DNA of 64,000 nt from Oceanobacillus sp. HTM 045 (GTDB taxonomy: Bacteria; Pseudomonadota; Alphaproteobacteria; Rhodobacterales; Rhodobacteraceae): positions 1 through 64,000 of the forward strand of contig WNWL01000009.1 in assembly GCA_009733745.1 (NCBI GenBank), read 5' to 3'. Positions 32,861 through 41,178 of the stretch are shown here, piece by piece (positions within the stretch are counted from its first letter, which is position 1; each line of letters starts with the position of its first letter). The notes beneath the pieces are model-generated. The model did not search any database and was not told where the DNA came from. It saw only the letters and a program-made list of their open reading frames with translations. A program made the translations under genes and the position numbers.

Positions 32861-32886
32861 AGCCCGGCGGTGCGCACCGCCGGGCT
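32861..32886. terminator. 26-bp perfect palindrome between convergent genes
   Basis: AGCCCGGCGGTGC (32861-32873) is followed directly by its exact reverse complement (32874-32886). It lies between the convergent AhpD-like and ABC permease genes and can act as a bidirectional terminator; TTCTCCCG follows. Confidence 0.6.
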
Positions 32887-32907
32887 TCTCCCGTATCAGC
32901 GCCGTTT

Positions 32908-34032
32908 TCAGCGCGCCGCCGACATCGACTGGCGGAAGCGGGCCAGCGCGAAGGCGAAGAAGGCCGCGCCGATGGCGACCACGGCGGCGAGCTGCGGCCA
33001 GACGATCTCCAGCCCCGCGCCGCGGTAGAGCACCGCCTGCGCGAAGCTGGTGAAATGCGTCGCCGGCGAGAGCTGCATGACGGTGCGGAGCGTGTCGGGC
33101 ATGCTCTCCAGCGGGGTCATGCCGCCCGAGAGCAGGTTCAGCACCACGAAGACCGGGATCGACAGCAGGCCGAACTGCGGCATGGTTGTCGCGATGGTCG
33201 CCAGCATGGTCCCGAGCGAGGTGACCGCGAAGAGGTAGAGCGCGGTCCCGAGCGCGAAGAGCGCGACCGAGCCGACGATCGGCACCGCCAGCAGCCATTC
33301 CACCACGAGGTAGAGCGAGGCGACCGCGGCGAGCACGATCACCAGCCCGTTGGCCCAGACCTTGGCGGCCATGATCTCGCCCGGCGTCACCGGCATCACC
33401 AGCAGGTGCTCGATGGTGCCGTGCTCGCGCTCGCGGATCACCGCGGCGCCGACGAGGACGATGGCGAGGATGGTGACGTTGTTGACGATCTGCATCACCG
33501 CCATGAACCACGCCGACTCGAGGTTGGGGTTGAACACGGCGCGGATGACGACGTTGGCGGGCAGCTCCGTGCCGCCCTCGGCGCGGGTGAGGAAGCGCAG
33601 GATCTCCTCCTGCACGATGTTCTGGATGTAGGAGGTGCCGTTGCCCGCCAGCGTCATCGCGGTGGCGTCGACGAGGAGCTGCAGTTCGGGCGTGCGCCCC
33701 GCCAGCAGGTCGGCCTGGAAGCCCGGCGGGATGTCGAGGACGAAGGAATACCTGCCCGCGTCCATCGCGGGGTCGATCTCGTCCAGCGCGATCAGCGGCG
33801 CGGGCTGGAACTGCGGCGGCAGCAGCGCGCCGCGGATGCGGCTGGAGAGGTCGGAGCGGTCCTCGTCCACCACGGCGATGGCGGCGTTGTTCACCTCGGT
33901 CTGGACGCCGTGGGCGACTGAGTAGATCGCGAAGGTGAAGGTGTAGAGGATCAGCACCACCAGCACCGGGTCGCGGGCGAGGCTGTAGAGTTCCTTGATG
34001 CCGAGGCGGAGGATGTTGGAGGCGGCGCGCAT
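32908..34032 (-). CDS. ABC-2 type transporter permease (YhhJ-like)
   Basis: 374-residue permease of the ABC-2 family: N-terminal membrane anchor (residues ~15-40), a ~140-residue extracytoplasmic domain, and five C-terminal membrane segments (from about residue 180). This layout matches YhhJ/YbhS-type permeases that act in HlyD-dependent drug exporters. It starts 1 bp beyond the rbbA stop codon, making it the last gene of hlyD-rbbA-permease. Substrate unknown; adjacent arsH/arsR suggests induction by arsenic. Confidence 0.88.
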   Translation of the reverse strand: MRAASNILRLGIKELYSLARDPVLVVLILYTFTFAIYSVAHGVQTEVNNAAIAVVDEDRSDLSSRIRGALLPPQFQPAPLIALDEIDPAMDAGRYSFVLDIPPGFQADLLAGRTPELQLLVDATAMTLAGNGTSYIQNIVQEEILRFLTRAEGGTELPANVVIRAVFNPNLESAWFMAVMQIVNNVTILAIVLVGAAVIREREHGTIEHLLVMPVTPGEIMAAKVWANGLVIVLAAVASLYLVVEWLLAVPIVGSVALFALGTALYLFAVTSLGTMLATIATTMPQFGLLSIPVFVVLNLLSGGMTPLESMPDTLRTVMQLSPATHFTSFAQAVLYRGAGLEIVWPQLAAVVAIGAAFFAFALARFRQSMSAAR

Positions 34033-34033
34033 C

Positions 34034-36778
34034 TCACGCCTCCTGCTTGGCCAGCAGCGCCGTGGCGGCGGCGAGGAACACCACGACGAAGCCGGCGAGC
34101 GCGGCGTGGTTGGCCCAGAGCTCGGCGAGGCCGAGCCCCTTGTTGAACACGCCCGAGGAGATGCGCTGGAAGTAGAGCGCGGGGAACGCCTCGCCGGTGA
34201 TGCGCGCGCCGCCCTCCAGCGTCGCGACCGGATAGAGCATCCCGGAGAAGTTCACCGTCGGGATCATGACGATGATCGAGCTGGCGAAGATTGCGGCGAT
34301 CTGCGAGCTGACGAAGCTGGAGACCACCAGCCCGAACCCGGTGGCGGCGGCGGCGTAGAGCAGCGCCCCGGAGACGAGGGCGGCGGTGCTGCCGGCGATC
34401 TCGAGGCCGAACACGGTCAGCATCATCGCGACGAGGATGACGAAGCTGATCATCGCGACGGCGATGTAGGGCATCTGCTTGCCGAGCAGGAACTCGATCT
34501 TGCGCGCCGGCGCGGCGTAGAGGTTGGTGATCGAGCCGAGCTCCTTCTCCCGCACCACGCCGAGGGCGGTGAGCATGGTGGGGATCATGATCAGCATCAT
34601 CATCAGCACGCCGGGCGGGATCGCCTCGATCGAGCGGAAGGACTGGTTGTAGCGGAAGCGCGGCACCAGCTCGGCGGGGTAGAGCTCGGGGCTGGAGCCG
34701 GTCTCCGTGAGGGAGAGCTCGGTCAGCCAGGAGAGGAACACGCCCTCGACATAGCCGCGCGCGGTCTCGGCGCGGGTGGTGTTGGAGCCGTCGATCAGCA
34801 CGCCGATCTCGGGGGTGCGCCCGGCCAGCAGGTCGCGCCCGAAATCGGGCGGGATCACCACGGCCAGCGTGATGTCGGCGGAGGAGAGGCGGCGGTCGAT
34901 CTCGGCCTCGCTGGCCAGTTCGGGCTGCGTCTCGAAATAGCGCGAGGACTCGAACTGGCGCAGCAGCATCCGGCTCTCGGGCGTGCGGTCGCGGTCGAGC
35001 GCGGCGTAGCGCAGGCCCTCCACGTCGAAGGAGATGCCGTAGCCCATCGCCAGCATCAGCACGACCGGGCCGAGCAGGGCGAAGGCGAGGCGGATCGGGT
35101 CGCGGTAGAGCTCCATCCCCTCGCGCCGGGCGAAGGCCCAGACCCGCCCGGCGGAGAAGCGCGCGCTGCGCTGGCGCGGCGGGCGGGGGGCGGGTGCGGT
35201 GGTGTCGGGCGCGGCTTCCGGCGGTTCCTCCGGCGGCGCGTCCCGGCCGGTGCCGGCGGCGTCCTCCAGGTGGCCGATGAAGGCTTCCTCCAGCGTCGCC
35301 GCGCCGCGTTCGGTGCGGATCTCCTCCGGCGTGCCGACGGCGAGGACGCGCCCGGCATGCATCAGCGAGATGCGGTCGCAGCGCGCCGCCTCGTTGATGA
35401 AATGGGTGGAGATGAAGATCGTCACCCCGTCGCGGCGGGCCAGCTCGATCAGCAGTTCCCAGAACCCGTCGCGGGCCACCGGGTCGACGCCGCTGGTTGG
35501 CTCGTCGAGGATCAGCATCTCGGGCCGGTGCAGCACGGCGACGGCCAGTTGCAGGCGCTGGCGCACGCCGAGCGGCAGGCTCTCGGGGCGCTGGTCGGCG
35601 ACGGTGCCGAGGTCGAACCGCTCCAGCAGCTCGCGCACCCGCGCGCCGCGCTCGGCCGGCGGAAGCTGGAACAGGTGGGCGTGCAGGTCGAGGTTCTGCC
35701 GCACCGTCAGCTCGGCGTTGAGCGAGAAGGACTGCGACATGTAGCCAACCCGCCGGCGCATCGCGAGGTCGCCGCTGGCGACCTTCCGGCCGAACAGCCA
35801 CGCCTCGCCCTCCGAGGGGCGCAGGAGGCCGGTCAGCACCTTCATCGTCGTGGTCTTGCCGCAGCCGTTGGAGCCGAGGAAGCCGAAGATCTCGCCCCGC
35901 GCGATGCGGAAGCTGACGTTGTCGACCGCGGTGAAATCGCCGAAGCGCATCGAGAAGCCCTGCGCCTCGATCGCGGGCGGGCCGTCATGCTCCACGCGCG
36001 GCGGCACGTCGATGGCGCGGTGGCCGTCGCGCCGGTCCTCCGGCAGGAGGGCGATGAAGGCTTCCTCCAGCGACGCCGCGCCGGTGCGTTCGAGCAGGTC
36101 GGCGGGGGTGCCGGTGGCGAGCACCCGGCCCTCGTCCATCGCCACGAGGTCCTCGAAGCCCTCGGCCTCCGACATGTAGGCGGTGGCGGTGATCACGGTC
36201 ATGCCCGGCCGGCGGGCGCGGATGCGGTCGATCAGCTCCCAGAACTGCCGCCGCGACAGCGGGTCCACGCCGGTGGTCGGCTCGTCGAGGATCAGCAGGT
36301 CGGGGTCGTGGATCAGCGAGCAGCAGAGCGAGAGCTTCTGCTTCATGCCGCCCGAGAGCTTGCCCGCGGGCCGGTCGGGGAAGGGGTCGAGCCCGGTGGA
36401 GACGAGCAGGTCGGTGATCCGCTCCGCCCTCTCCTCCGCCGACTGGCCGAACAGGCGGCCGAAGAAATCGAGGTTCTCGCGCACCGAGAGGGTGGGATAG
36501 AGGTTCCGCCCGAGGCCCTGCGGCATGTAGGCGATGCGCGGCGCGACGCGGGCGCGGAAGGCCGGGTCGGCCATGTCGCCGCCGAGCGCCGCGACCTTGC
36601 CCGACTGGATCCGGCGCACGCCGCCGATCAGGCCGAGCAGGGTGGACTTGCCGACCCCGTCGGGGCCGATCAGCCCGGTCATCCGGCCGCCACTGAAGGT
36701 CAGGCTGACATCGTCGAGGGCCGTGACACGGCGGTAGACGTGCGAGACGCCGGCGATCTCTACCGCGTCAGGATGCAT
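34034..36778 (-). CDS. rbbA: RbbA-type double ATPase/permease fusion
   Basis: 914-residue fusion as in E. coli YhiH/RbbA: two ABC ATPase domains followed by an ABC-2 permease domain. First Walker A G-P-D-G-V-G-K-S-T (residues 38-46), signature L-S-G-G-M-K-Q-K; second Walker A G-S-N-G-C-G-K-T-T (~residue 300), where the signature is the weaker L-P-L-G-V-R-Q-R. From ~545 on: membrane anchor, extracytoplasmic domain and C-terminal membrane helices. Known members pair with a HlyD protein and a YhhJ permease, exactly as here. The ribosome binding site is weak; a 13-bp tandem repeat fills the gap to hlyD. Confidence 0.9.
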   Translation of the reverse strand: MHPDAVEIAGVSHVYRRVTALDDVSLTFSGGRMTGLIGPDGVGKSTLLGLIGGVRRIQSGKVAALGGDMADPAFRARVAPRIAYMPQGLGRNLYPTLSVRENLDFFGRLFGQSAEERAERITDLLVSTGLDPFPDRPAGKLSGGMKQKLSLCCSLIHDPDLLILDEPTTGVDPLSRRQFWELIDRIRARRPGMTVITATAYMSEAEGFEDLVAMDEGRVLATGTPADLLERTGAASLEEAFIALLPEDRRDGHRAIDVPPRVEHDGPPAIEAQGFSMRFGDFTAVDNVSFRIARGEIFGFLGSNGCGKTTTMKVLTGLLRPSEGEAWLFGRKVASGDLAMRRRVGYMSQSFSLNAELTVRQNLDLHAHLFQLPPAERGARVRELLERFDLGTVADQRPESLPLGVRQRLQLAVAVLHRPEMLILDEPTSGVDPVARDGFWELLIELARRDGVTIFISTHFINEAARCDRISLMHAGRVLAVGTPEEIRTERGAATLEEAFIGHLEDAAGTGRDAPPEEPPEAAPDTTAPAPRPPRQRSARFSAGRVWAFARREGMELYRDPIRLAFALLGPVVLMLAMGYGISFDVEGLRYAALDRDRTPESRMLLRQFESSRYFETQPELASEAEIDRRLSSADITLAVVIPPDFGRDLLAGRTPEIGVLIDGSNTTRAETARGYVEGVFLSWLTELSLTETGSSPELYPAELVPRFRYNQSFRSIEAIPPGVLMMMLIMIPTMLTALGVVREKELGSITNLYAAPARKIEFLLGKQMPYIAVAMISFVILVAMMLTVFGLEIAGSTAALVSGALLYAAAATGFGLVVSSFVSSQIAAIFASSIIVMIPTVNFSGMLYPVATLEGGARITGEAFPALYFQRISSGVFNKGLGLAELWANHAALAGFVVVFLAAATALLAKQEA

Positions 36779-36797
36779 CTTCAGCGCGCACGATCAG

Positions 36798-36888
36798 AGC
36801 ACACGGCCAAGGTATGCCGCCAGAGTACACGGCCAGAGTACCCGGCCAGAGAACACCGCCAGAGCACACCGCCACAGCACACGGTCAG
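36798..36888. repeat. 13-bp tandem repeat, seven units, between hlyD and rbbA
   Basis: Seven consecutive 13-bp units fit the consensus AG[CT]ACAC[CG]GCCAG: 36798-36810, 36811-36823, 36824-36836, 36837-36849, 36850-36862, 36863-36875 and 36876-36888; the second is the most divergent. The last unit runs over the hlyD stop codon (36885-36887). The array occupies nearly the whole 106-bp gap. A 13-bp period is not codon-compatible, so it is not a coding repeat. Confidence 0.8.
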
Positions 36889-37865
36889 TGCACATCCGGC
36901 AGCCGGGGCGCGAGGTCCTCCGGCCATTCGGCATCCGGCTCGAGGCGCAGGTAGGCGACGCCCGGCAGGCCGGTCTTGACGATGTCGCGGTGCTGTTCCA
37001 GCAGTTCCGGCGGGATCGTCACCTCGACGCGGAACATGAGCTTCTCGCGCTCCTGCTCGGTCTCGACGTATTTCGGGGTGAACTGCGCCTCGCTGGCGAC
37101 GAAGGTGACGGAGGCGGGCACCACGTATTCGGGCGCGGCGTCGAACACGATGCGGGCCTCGGAGCCGTATTCCAACCGCCCGGCGTCGTCGGTGGGCAGA
37201 TAGACGGTCATGTAGACGTCGCTGATGTCGAGCATCGTCACCACCTTCGCCCCGGCGGCGAGCACCTCGCCCGGCTCGGCAAGGCGGTACTGCACCCGGC
37301 CCGCGCCGGGCGCGAGGAGGACGTATTCCTTCAGGTCGGCCTTGAGGCGGTCGACGGTGGACTGCGCGGCGGCGATGGTCGCCTTGGCCCGCGCGATGCC
37401 GGCCTCGGCGGAGCGGACGGCGGCGGTGGCGGTCTGCATCTCGGAGCGGCGCAGGTCGACCGTCTCGCCGGTCTCGAAGCCGCGCTCGCTGAGCGATTCC
37501 GCGCGAGCGAGCTGCTGCTCGGCGAAGACCAGTTCGCTCTTGCGCTGGGCCAGCAGGGCCTCGGCCTCGACGAGCGACTGGCGGGCCTGCTCGACGGTCG
37601 CATCGGCCTCGCGGAGCTGGGCGTCGAGCTGGGAGGAATCGATCCGGGCGATGACCGTGCGGGCCTCGACGAAGTCGCCCTCGCCGACCAGCACCTCCTC
37701 CAGCCGGCCGCCGTAGCGGGTGGCGACGTCCACCCGCGTCGCCTCGATCCGGCCGTTGGCGCGGACGAAGCCGCCGGGCACGTCGTCGCCCTGCGTGCCG
37801 TACCAGAGCCACCCGCCGATGCCGATGGCCGCGATGAACGCACCGATGATCAGCGACCGGCTCAT
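36885..37865 (-). CDS. HlyD-family membrane fusion protein
   Basis: 326-residue periplasmic adaptor: single N-terminal membrane helix (L-I-I-G-A-F-I-A-A-I-G-I-G-G-W-L-W), a biotinyl-lipoyl-like hairpin, a long coiled coil at about residues 75-185 rich in Glu/Ala/Gln, then beta-barrel domains. It links the RbbA/permease complex to an outer membrane channel (not encoded here). Start at ATG 37863-37865 with GGAGG upstream; the frame extends 27 codons beyond, which I exclude. Its stop codon is embedded in the 13-bp repeat. Confidence 0.88.
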   Translation of the reverse strand: MSRSLIIGAFIAAIGIGGWLWYGTQGDDVPGGFVRANGRIEATRVDVATRYGGRLEEVLVGEGDFVEARTVIARIDSSQLDAQLREADATVEQARQSLVEAEALLAQRKSELVFAEQQLARAESLSERGFETGETVDLRRSEMQTATAAVRSAEAGIARAKATIAAAQSTVDRLKADLKEYVLLAPGAGRVQYRLAEPGEVLAAGAKVVTMLDISDVYMTVYLPTDDAGRLEYGSEARIVFDAAPEYVVPASVTFVASEAQFTPKYVETEQEREKLMFRVEVTIPPELLEQHRDIVKTGLPGVAYLRLEPDAEWPEDLAPRLPDVH

Positions 37866-37950
37866 GGCAGATGCCTCCTGCATGCCGAACATGTGCCCGG
37901 CACGGCGACTCGCGCTGGCCGGGAAGACGCGGGGCGGTTGTCCCACAGAA

Positions 37951-37967
37951 TGTTACGCACCGCAACA
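37951..37967. promoter_or_regulatory. Candidate operator upstream of hlyD
   Basis: TGTTACGCACCGCAACA (37951-37967) is a 17-bp imperfect palindrome with arms TGTT-x-CG and CG-x-AACA. It lies ~85 bp upstream of the HlyD gene start on the minus strand. TetR- or ArsR-type repressors use sites of this size; which protein binds is unknown. Confidence 0.35.
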
Positions 37968-38000
37968 TGGGCCATGCTGCGGCGCAATGTCGTGGGGGAG

Positions 38001-38060
38001 GTGGTCTTGGGGCGGGTGGTCTTGGAGCGGGTGGTCTTGGGGCGGGTGGTCTTGGGGCGT
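38001..38060. repeat. 15-bp tandem repeat, four units, after arsH
   Basis: Four head-to-tail copies of GTGGTCTTGGGGCGG at 38001-38015, 38016-38030 (one change), 38031-38045 and 38046-38060 (last base changed). The array lies 6 bp beyond the arsH stop codon in the gap to the HlyD gene. Low-complexity but near-perfect; likely a recent slippage expansion. Confidence 0.8.
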
Positions 38061-38066
38061 CCGGCG

Positions 38067-38837
38067 TCAGCTCCCCTGCGCGGCGGCCGGCTGGTTGACG
38101 CGGCGGGACAGCGCCTCCCGGCTCTCGATCCGCTCGGAGTAGCGGTCCACCAGGTGGTCGCGGATGTCGCGGGTCAGGAGGGTGAACTTCACCAACTCCT
38201 CCATCACGTCGACGATGCGGTTGTAGTAGGGCGACGGCTTCATCCGGCCCGCCTCGTCGAACTCGTTCCACGCCTTCGCGACGGAGGACTGGTTCGGGAT
38301 CGTCAGGAGCCGCATCCAGCGACCGAGAATGCGGAGCTGGTTGACGGTGTTGAAGCTCTGGCTGCCGCCGCAGACCTGCATCACCGCCAGCGTCTTGCCC
38401 TGGGTCGGGCGCACGCCGCCGAGGGTGAGGGGGATCCAGTCGACCTGCGACTTCATGATGCCGGTCATGGCGCCGTGCCGCTCGGGCGAGGACCAGACCA
38501 TGCCCTCGCACCAGGTCACGACCTCGCGCAGTTCGGCCACCTTCGGGTGGCCGGCCTCGGTCTCGTCCACCAGCGGCAGGCCGCGGGGGTTGAAGATGCG
38601 CACCTCCGCGCCGAAGCGGGCGAGGATGCGGGCGGCCTCCTCGGCGCAGAAACGGGAGAAGCTGCGCTCGCGCAGCGAGCCGTAGAGGATGGCGATGCGG
38701 GGCGGGTGCGTGCTGCGCGTGGCCGGGAACAGCGCGGCGGGATCGACCGGGCGGAAGCCGCCCTCGTCGAGGGCGGGGGTGTCGGAGAGAGTGTCGGGGA
38801 GGGTCTCGGGGAGGTTTTCGGGGGCGGGCACGGTCAT
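38067..38837 (-). CDS. arsH: ArsH, NADPH-dependent FMN reductase of arsenic resistance
   Basis: 256-residue flavodoxin-fold protein. ArsH hallmarks are visible: [13 protein letters not shown] (FMN phosphate loop, residues ~49-61) and [22 protein letters not shown]. ArsH proteins oxidise trivalent methyl- and aromatic arsenicals and reduce quinones or metals with NADPH. The N-terminal ~45 residues are acidic/proline-rich and variable in the family. Divergent from arsR (176-bp gap) and upstream of the hlyD-rbbA-permease operon on the same strand. Confidence 0.93.
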   Translation of the reverse strand: MTVPAPENLPETLPDTLSDTPALDEGGFRPVDPAALFPATRSTHPPRIAILYGSLRERSFSRFCAEEAARILARFGAEVRIFNPRGLPLVDETEAGHPKVAELREVVTWCEGMVWSSPERHGAMTGIMKSQVDWIPLTLGGVRPTQGKTLAVMQVCGGSQSFNTVNQLRILGRWMRLLTIPNQSSVAKAWNEFDEAGRMKPSPYYNRIVDVMEELVKFTLLTRDIRDHLVDRYSERIESREALSRRVNQPAAAQGS

Positions 38838-38964
38838 CCTGCTTCTCGCATTCGTCTTTCTGCGCGTCTTTTCGCGTGTCCTGTGGCGCTCGGGGCCAGT
38901 TTCCCGATCCGGGCCGCGCCGATGGGGTCATTTCGGAAGATGCCGAATTGACGTTCGGGTTAGG

Positions 38965-38981
38965 CCAGCCGATGCGGCTGG
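38965..38981. promoter_or_regulatory. Palindrome in arsH/arsR divergent gap
   Basis: CCAGCCG (38965-38971) and CGGCTGG (38975-38981) flank ATG, 32 bp before the arsR start. Perfect 7-bp arms in the shared promoter region; candidate ArsR operator, although it does not match the AT-rich sites of well-studied ArsR proteins. Confidence 0.35.
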
Positions 38982-39013
38982 TCAAGCTTCGACCCTTTCG
39001 GTAATGACGAAGC

Positions 39014-39364
39014 ATGGAGCAGGTCCAGGCCATCGACGCCCTTTCGGCGCTCGCCAACGAGACGCGGCTCGCCGTGTTCCGGATCCTCGTCGCGGAGGGG
39101 CCGGAAGGCGTGCCCGCACTGGAGATCGGGCGGCGGATCGACGTGAAGCCCTCGACCCTCTCGGGGCACCTGTCGGTGCTGCGTTATGCTGGGCTGGTCT
39201 CGGCGACCCGCCACCAGCGCGAGATCCGCTATGCCGCGCGGGTCGGCTCGATGCGCGACCTCGTGGTCTACCTGCTGGAGGACTGCTGCGGGGCCGGGCC
39301 CGGCGCCTGTGCGGGGATGGAGCTGATCCCCGGCGCTGTCGAGCCGGCGGAGGCGGAGCATTAG
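39014..39364 (+). CDS. arsR: ArsR-family arsenic-responsive repressor
   Basis: 116-residue winged-helix repressor. Helix-turn-helix around residues 36-62 (I-D-V-K-P-S-T-L-S-G-H-L-S-V-L). It lacks the helix-3 ELCVCDLC arsenic site; instead the C-terminal helix has L-L-E-D-C91-C92-G-A-G-P-G-A-C99, a three-cysteine As(III) site resembling those of AfArsR-type repressors. The same C91-C92 pair appears at the equivalent position in the ArsR-ArsC fusion at 11105. Divergent from arsH, so it should repress both promoters in the gap. Confidence 0.92.
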   Translation: MEQVQAIDALSALANETRLAVFRILVAEGPEGVPALEIGRRIDVKPSTLSGHLSVLRYAGLVSATRHQREIRYAARVGSMRDLVVYLLEDCCGAGPGACAGMELIPGAVEPAEAEH

Positions 39365-39495
39365 GGCGCCGGGCATTTGCCTCGATTCCGGCGAGCCGAT
39401 ACGATGCCGCGACCGGTGATCATCGGGGCACCGCGGCGGTCCGCGCGGGTGGCCGCAACGTACACGGGTAGGGCACGGGTGCTGGAAGTCGCGCG

Positions 39496-40164
39496 ATGAT
39501 CGGGCTGGTAATCTTCGACTGTGACGGGGTGCTGATCGACAGCGAGCTCTTGAGTGCGCGGGTCTGGACGGAGGAACTGGCCGGGTTCGGCGTGACCTTC
39601 GACCTCGACACGTTCGAGCGGCATTTCCTCGGCCGCAGCTTCCCGAAGGTGGTCGCGGCGCTGCGCGAGCATCTCGGGGTGGACCTGCCACCGGATTTCG
39701 AGGCCCGGTTCCGGGCGCGGCTGATCGACCTGTTCGCCGCGGAGCTCGCGCCGACGCCGGGCGTACGGGAGATGCTGGACGCGATCCAGGTGCCCTATTG
39801 CGTCGCCACGTCGAGCACGCCGTCGCGGGCCGACCGGTCGCTGCGGATCGCGGGCCTGCGCGAGCGGGTCGGGTCGCGGCTGTTCACCGCGTCGGAGGTG
39901 GCGCGGGGCAAGCCGGCGCCGGACCTGTTCCTGCACGCGGCGCGGGGCTGCGGGGTGGACCCGGCGGCCTGCCTCGTGATCGAGGACAGCGCCCCCGGCC
40001 TCGCGGCGGGCGCGGCGGCGGGGATGCGGACGCTGCACTTCACCGGCGGCAGCCACATGCGAGGGCGGGCCTCGCCCGAGCAGGGAACGCTCGGCTCGAT
40101 CGGCGACTGGGGCGCGTTGCGGGACCTGCTGCCGCAGCTCTTCGCGGTCGAGGGCGCGGCATGA
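39496..40164 (+). CDS. HAD-family phosphatase (beta-phosphoglucomutase-like)
   Basis: 222-residue HAD subfamily IA hydrolase: catalytic F-D-C-D-G-V (Asp8 and Asp10 region), cap domain (residues ~18-85), motif II Thr/Ser in C-V-A-T-S-S-T-P, motif III Lys in G-K-P-A-P-D-L-F and motif IV E-D-S-A-P-G. It would dephosphorylate or isomerise a small phosphosugar or polyol phosphate. Its stop overlaps the start of the SorC-type regulator (ATGA), and the polyol operon follows, so it probably acts in polyol metabolism. Confidence 0.88.
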   Translation: MIGLVIFDCDGVLIDSELLSARVWTEELAGFGVTFDLDTFERHFLGRSFPKVVAALREHLGVDLPPDFEARFRARLIDLFAAELAPTPGVREMLDAIQVPYCVATSSTPSRADRSLRIAGLRERVGSRLFTASEVARGKPAPDLFLHAARGCGVDPAACLVIEDSAPGLAAGAAAGMRTLHFTGGSHMRGRASPEQGTLGSIGDWGALRDLLPQLFAVEGAA

Positions 40165-41120
40165 GCCGGGGCAACGGGGCCGAGGGCGGCCGGCTGGACG
40201 ACGCGGCGCGGGCGGGCTGGCTCTACTACGTCGCGGGCAACACGCAGGACGAGATCGCGCGCAAGCTGGGCGTCTCGCGCCAGTCGGCGCAGCGGCTGGT
40301 GTCGCTGGCGATGACCGCGGGGCTGATCAAGGTGCGGCTCGACCACCCGATCGCGCGGTGCATGGAGCTTGGCGCGGCGCTCGGCGATCGGTTCGGGCTG
40401 GCGCAGTCCATCGTCGTGCCCAGCGACCCGGACGCGCCGGACCTGATCCGGGGCGTCGCCATCGCCGCGGCGGGGGAGATCGCGCGGGTGCTCTCCTCGA
40501 CCGAGCCGAAGATCATCGGCATGGGCACCGGGCGGGCGCTGCGCGCGGCGATCGAGGAGGTGCCGCGGATGGACTGCCCGCACCACCAGATCGTCTCGCT
40601 GCTTGGCAACATGATGCAGGACGGCTCGGCGACGCCGTTCAACGCCACCATCCGCCTCGCGGAGCATGTCGGCGCGCGGCATTACCCAATGCCGCTGCCG
40701 GTGCTGGCCCGGAGCGCGGAGGAGCGCGCGCTGCTGCACGCGCAGGAGCCGGTGCGCAACACGCTGGAACTGTGCCGGCGGGCCGACATCGTGTTCGTCG
40801 GGATCGGCAGCATGGACGAGACCGCGCCGCTCCTGAAGGACGGGTTCGTGCGCCTCGACGAGATGCGCGCGCTGCGCAAGGCGGGCGCGGCGGGCGAGAT
40901 CACCGCCTGGGTCTACGACGCCGAGGGCCGGGTGCTGCCCGACCTTCTGGGCAACCGGGTCAACAGCGCGCCGCTGCTTGGCGGGGCGGAGCGCCCGGTG
41001 GTCGGCATCGCCGCGGGCGCGTCGAAGGTGCCCGCGATCCACGGCGCGCTGCGCGGCGGGCTGATCCAGGGCCTCGTGACCGACGAGGCGACCGCGGAAG
41101 CAGTCCTGAAGCGCGACTAA
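40161..41120 (+). CDS. smoC: SorC/DeoR-type sugar-binding transcriptional regulator
   Basis: 319-residue regulator: N-terminal helix-turn-helix (residues ~15-55; Q-D-E-I-A-R-K-L-G-V-S-R-Q-S-A-Q-R-L) and a large C-terminal sugar-phosphate-binding domain with the G-x-G-T-G-R-A-L-x-A-A motif. The frame is open much further upstream, but that is the HAD gene out of frame; ATG 40161 overlaps the HAD stop. It precedes the polyol operon and is its likely regulator; the symbol smoC is given by analogy with the Rhodobacter/Sinorhizobium polyol loci. Confidence 0.85.
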   Translation: MSRGNGAEGGRLDDAARAGWLYYVAGNTQDEIARKLGVSRQSAQRLVSLAMTAGLIKVRLDHPIARCMELGAALGDRFGLAQSIVVPSDPDAPDLIRGVAIAAAGEIARVLSSTEPKIIGMGTGRALRAAIEEVPRMDCPHHQIVSLLGNMMQDGSATPFNATIRLAEHVGARHYPMPLPVLARSAEERALLHAQEPVRNTLELCRRADIVFVGIGSMDETAPLLKDGFVRLDEMRALRKAGAAGEITAWVYDAEGRVLPDLLGNRVNSAPLLGGAERPVVGIAAGASKVPAIHGALRGGLIQGLVTDEATAEAVLKRD

Positions 41121-41178
41121 CTTCACCAACAATCACCTTCTGCGTGTGGTGGAATTCAGGGACGGGTGCCCTGTGCCC

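Noticed and set aside
36798-36888. CRISPR array
   Set aside because: Repeat units are only 13 bp and directly abutting with no spacers, and no cas genes are present.
33995-36979. 994-codon + strand open frame opposite rbbA and the 13-bp repeat
   Set aside because: Antisense to rbbA, with biased composition and no recognisable domain.
29631-38060. Insertion sequence or mobile element near the tandem repeats
   Set aside because: No transposase, integrase or long terminal inverted repeats; genes around the repeats are intact.
36781-39057. 758-codon minus-strand open frame running through arsH and hlyD
   Set aside because: Its frame differs from arsH and hlyD, which carry the family motifs; the Pro/Arg repeat in the middle is merely the 15-bp tandem array translated.
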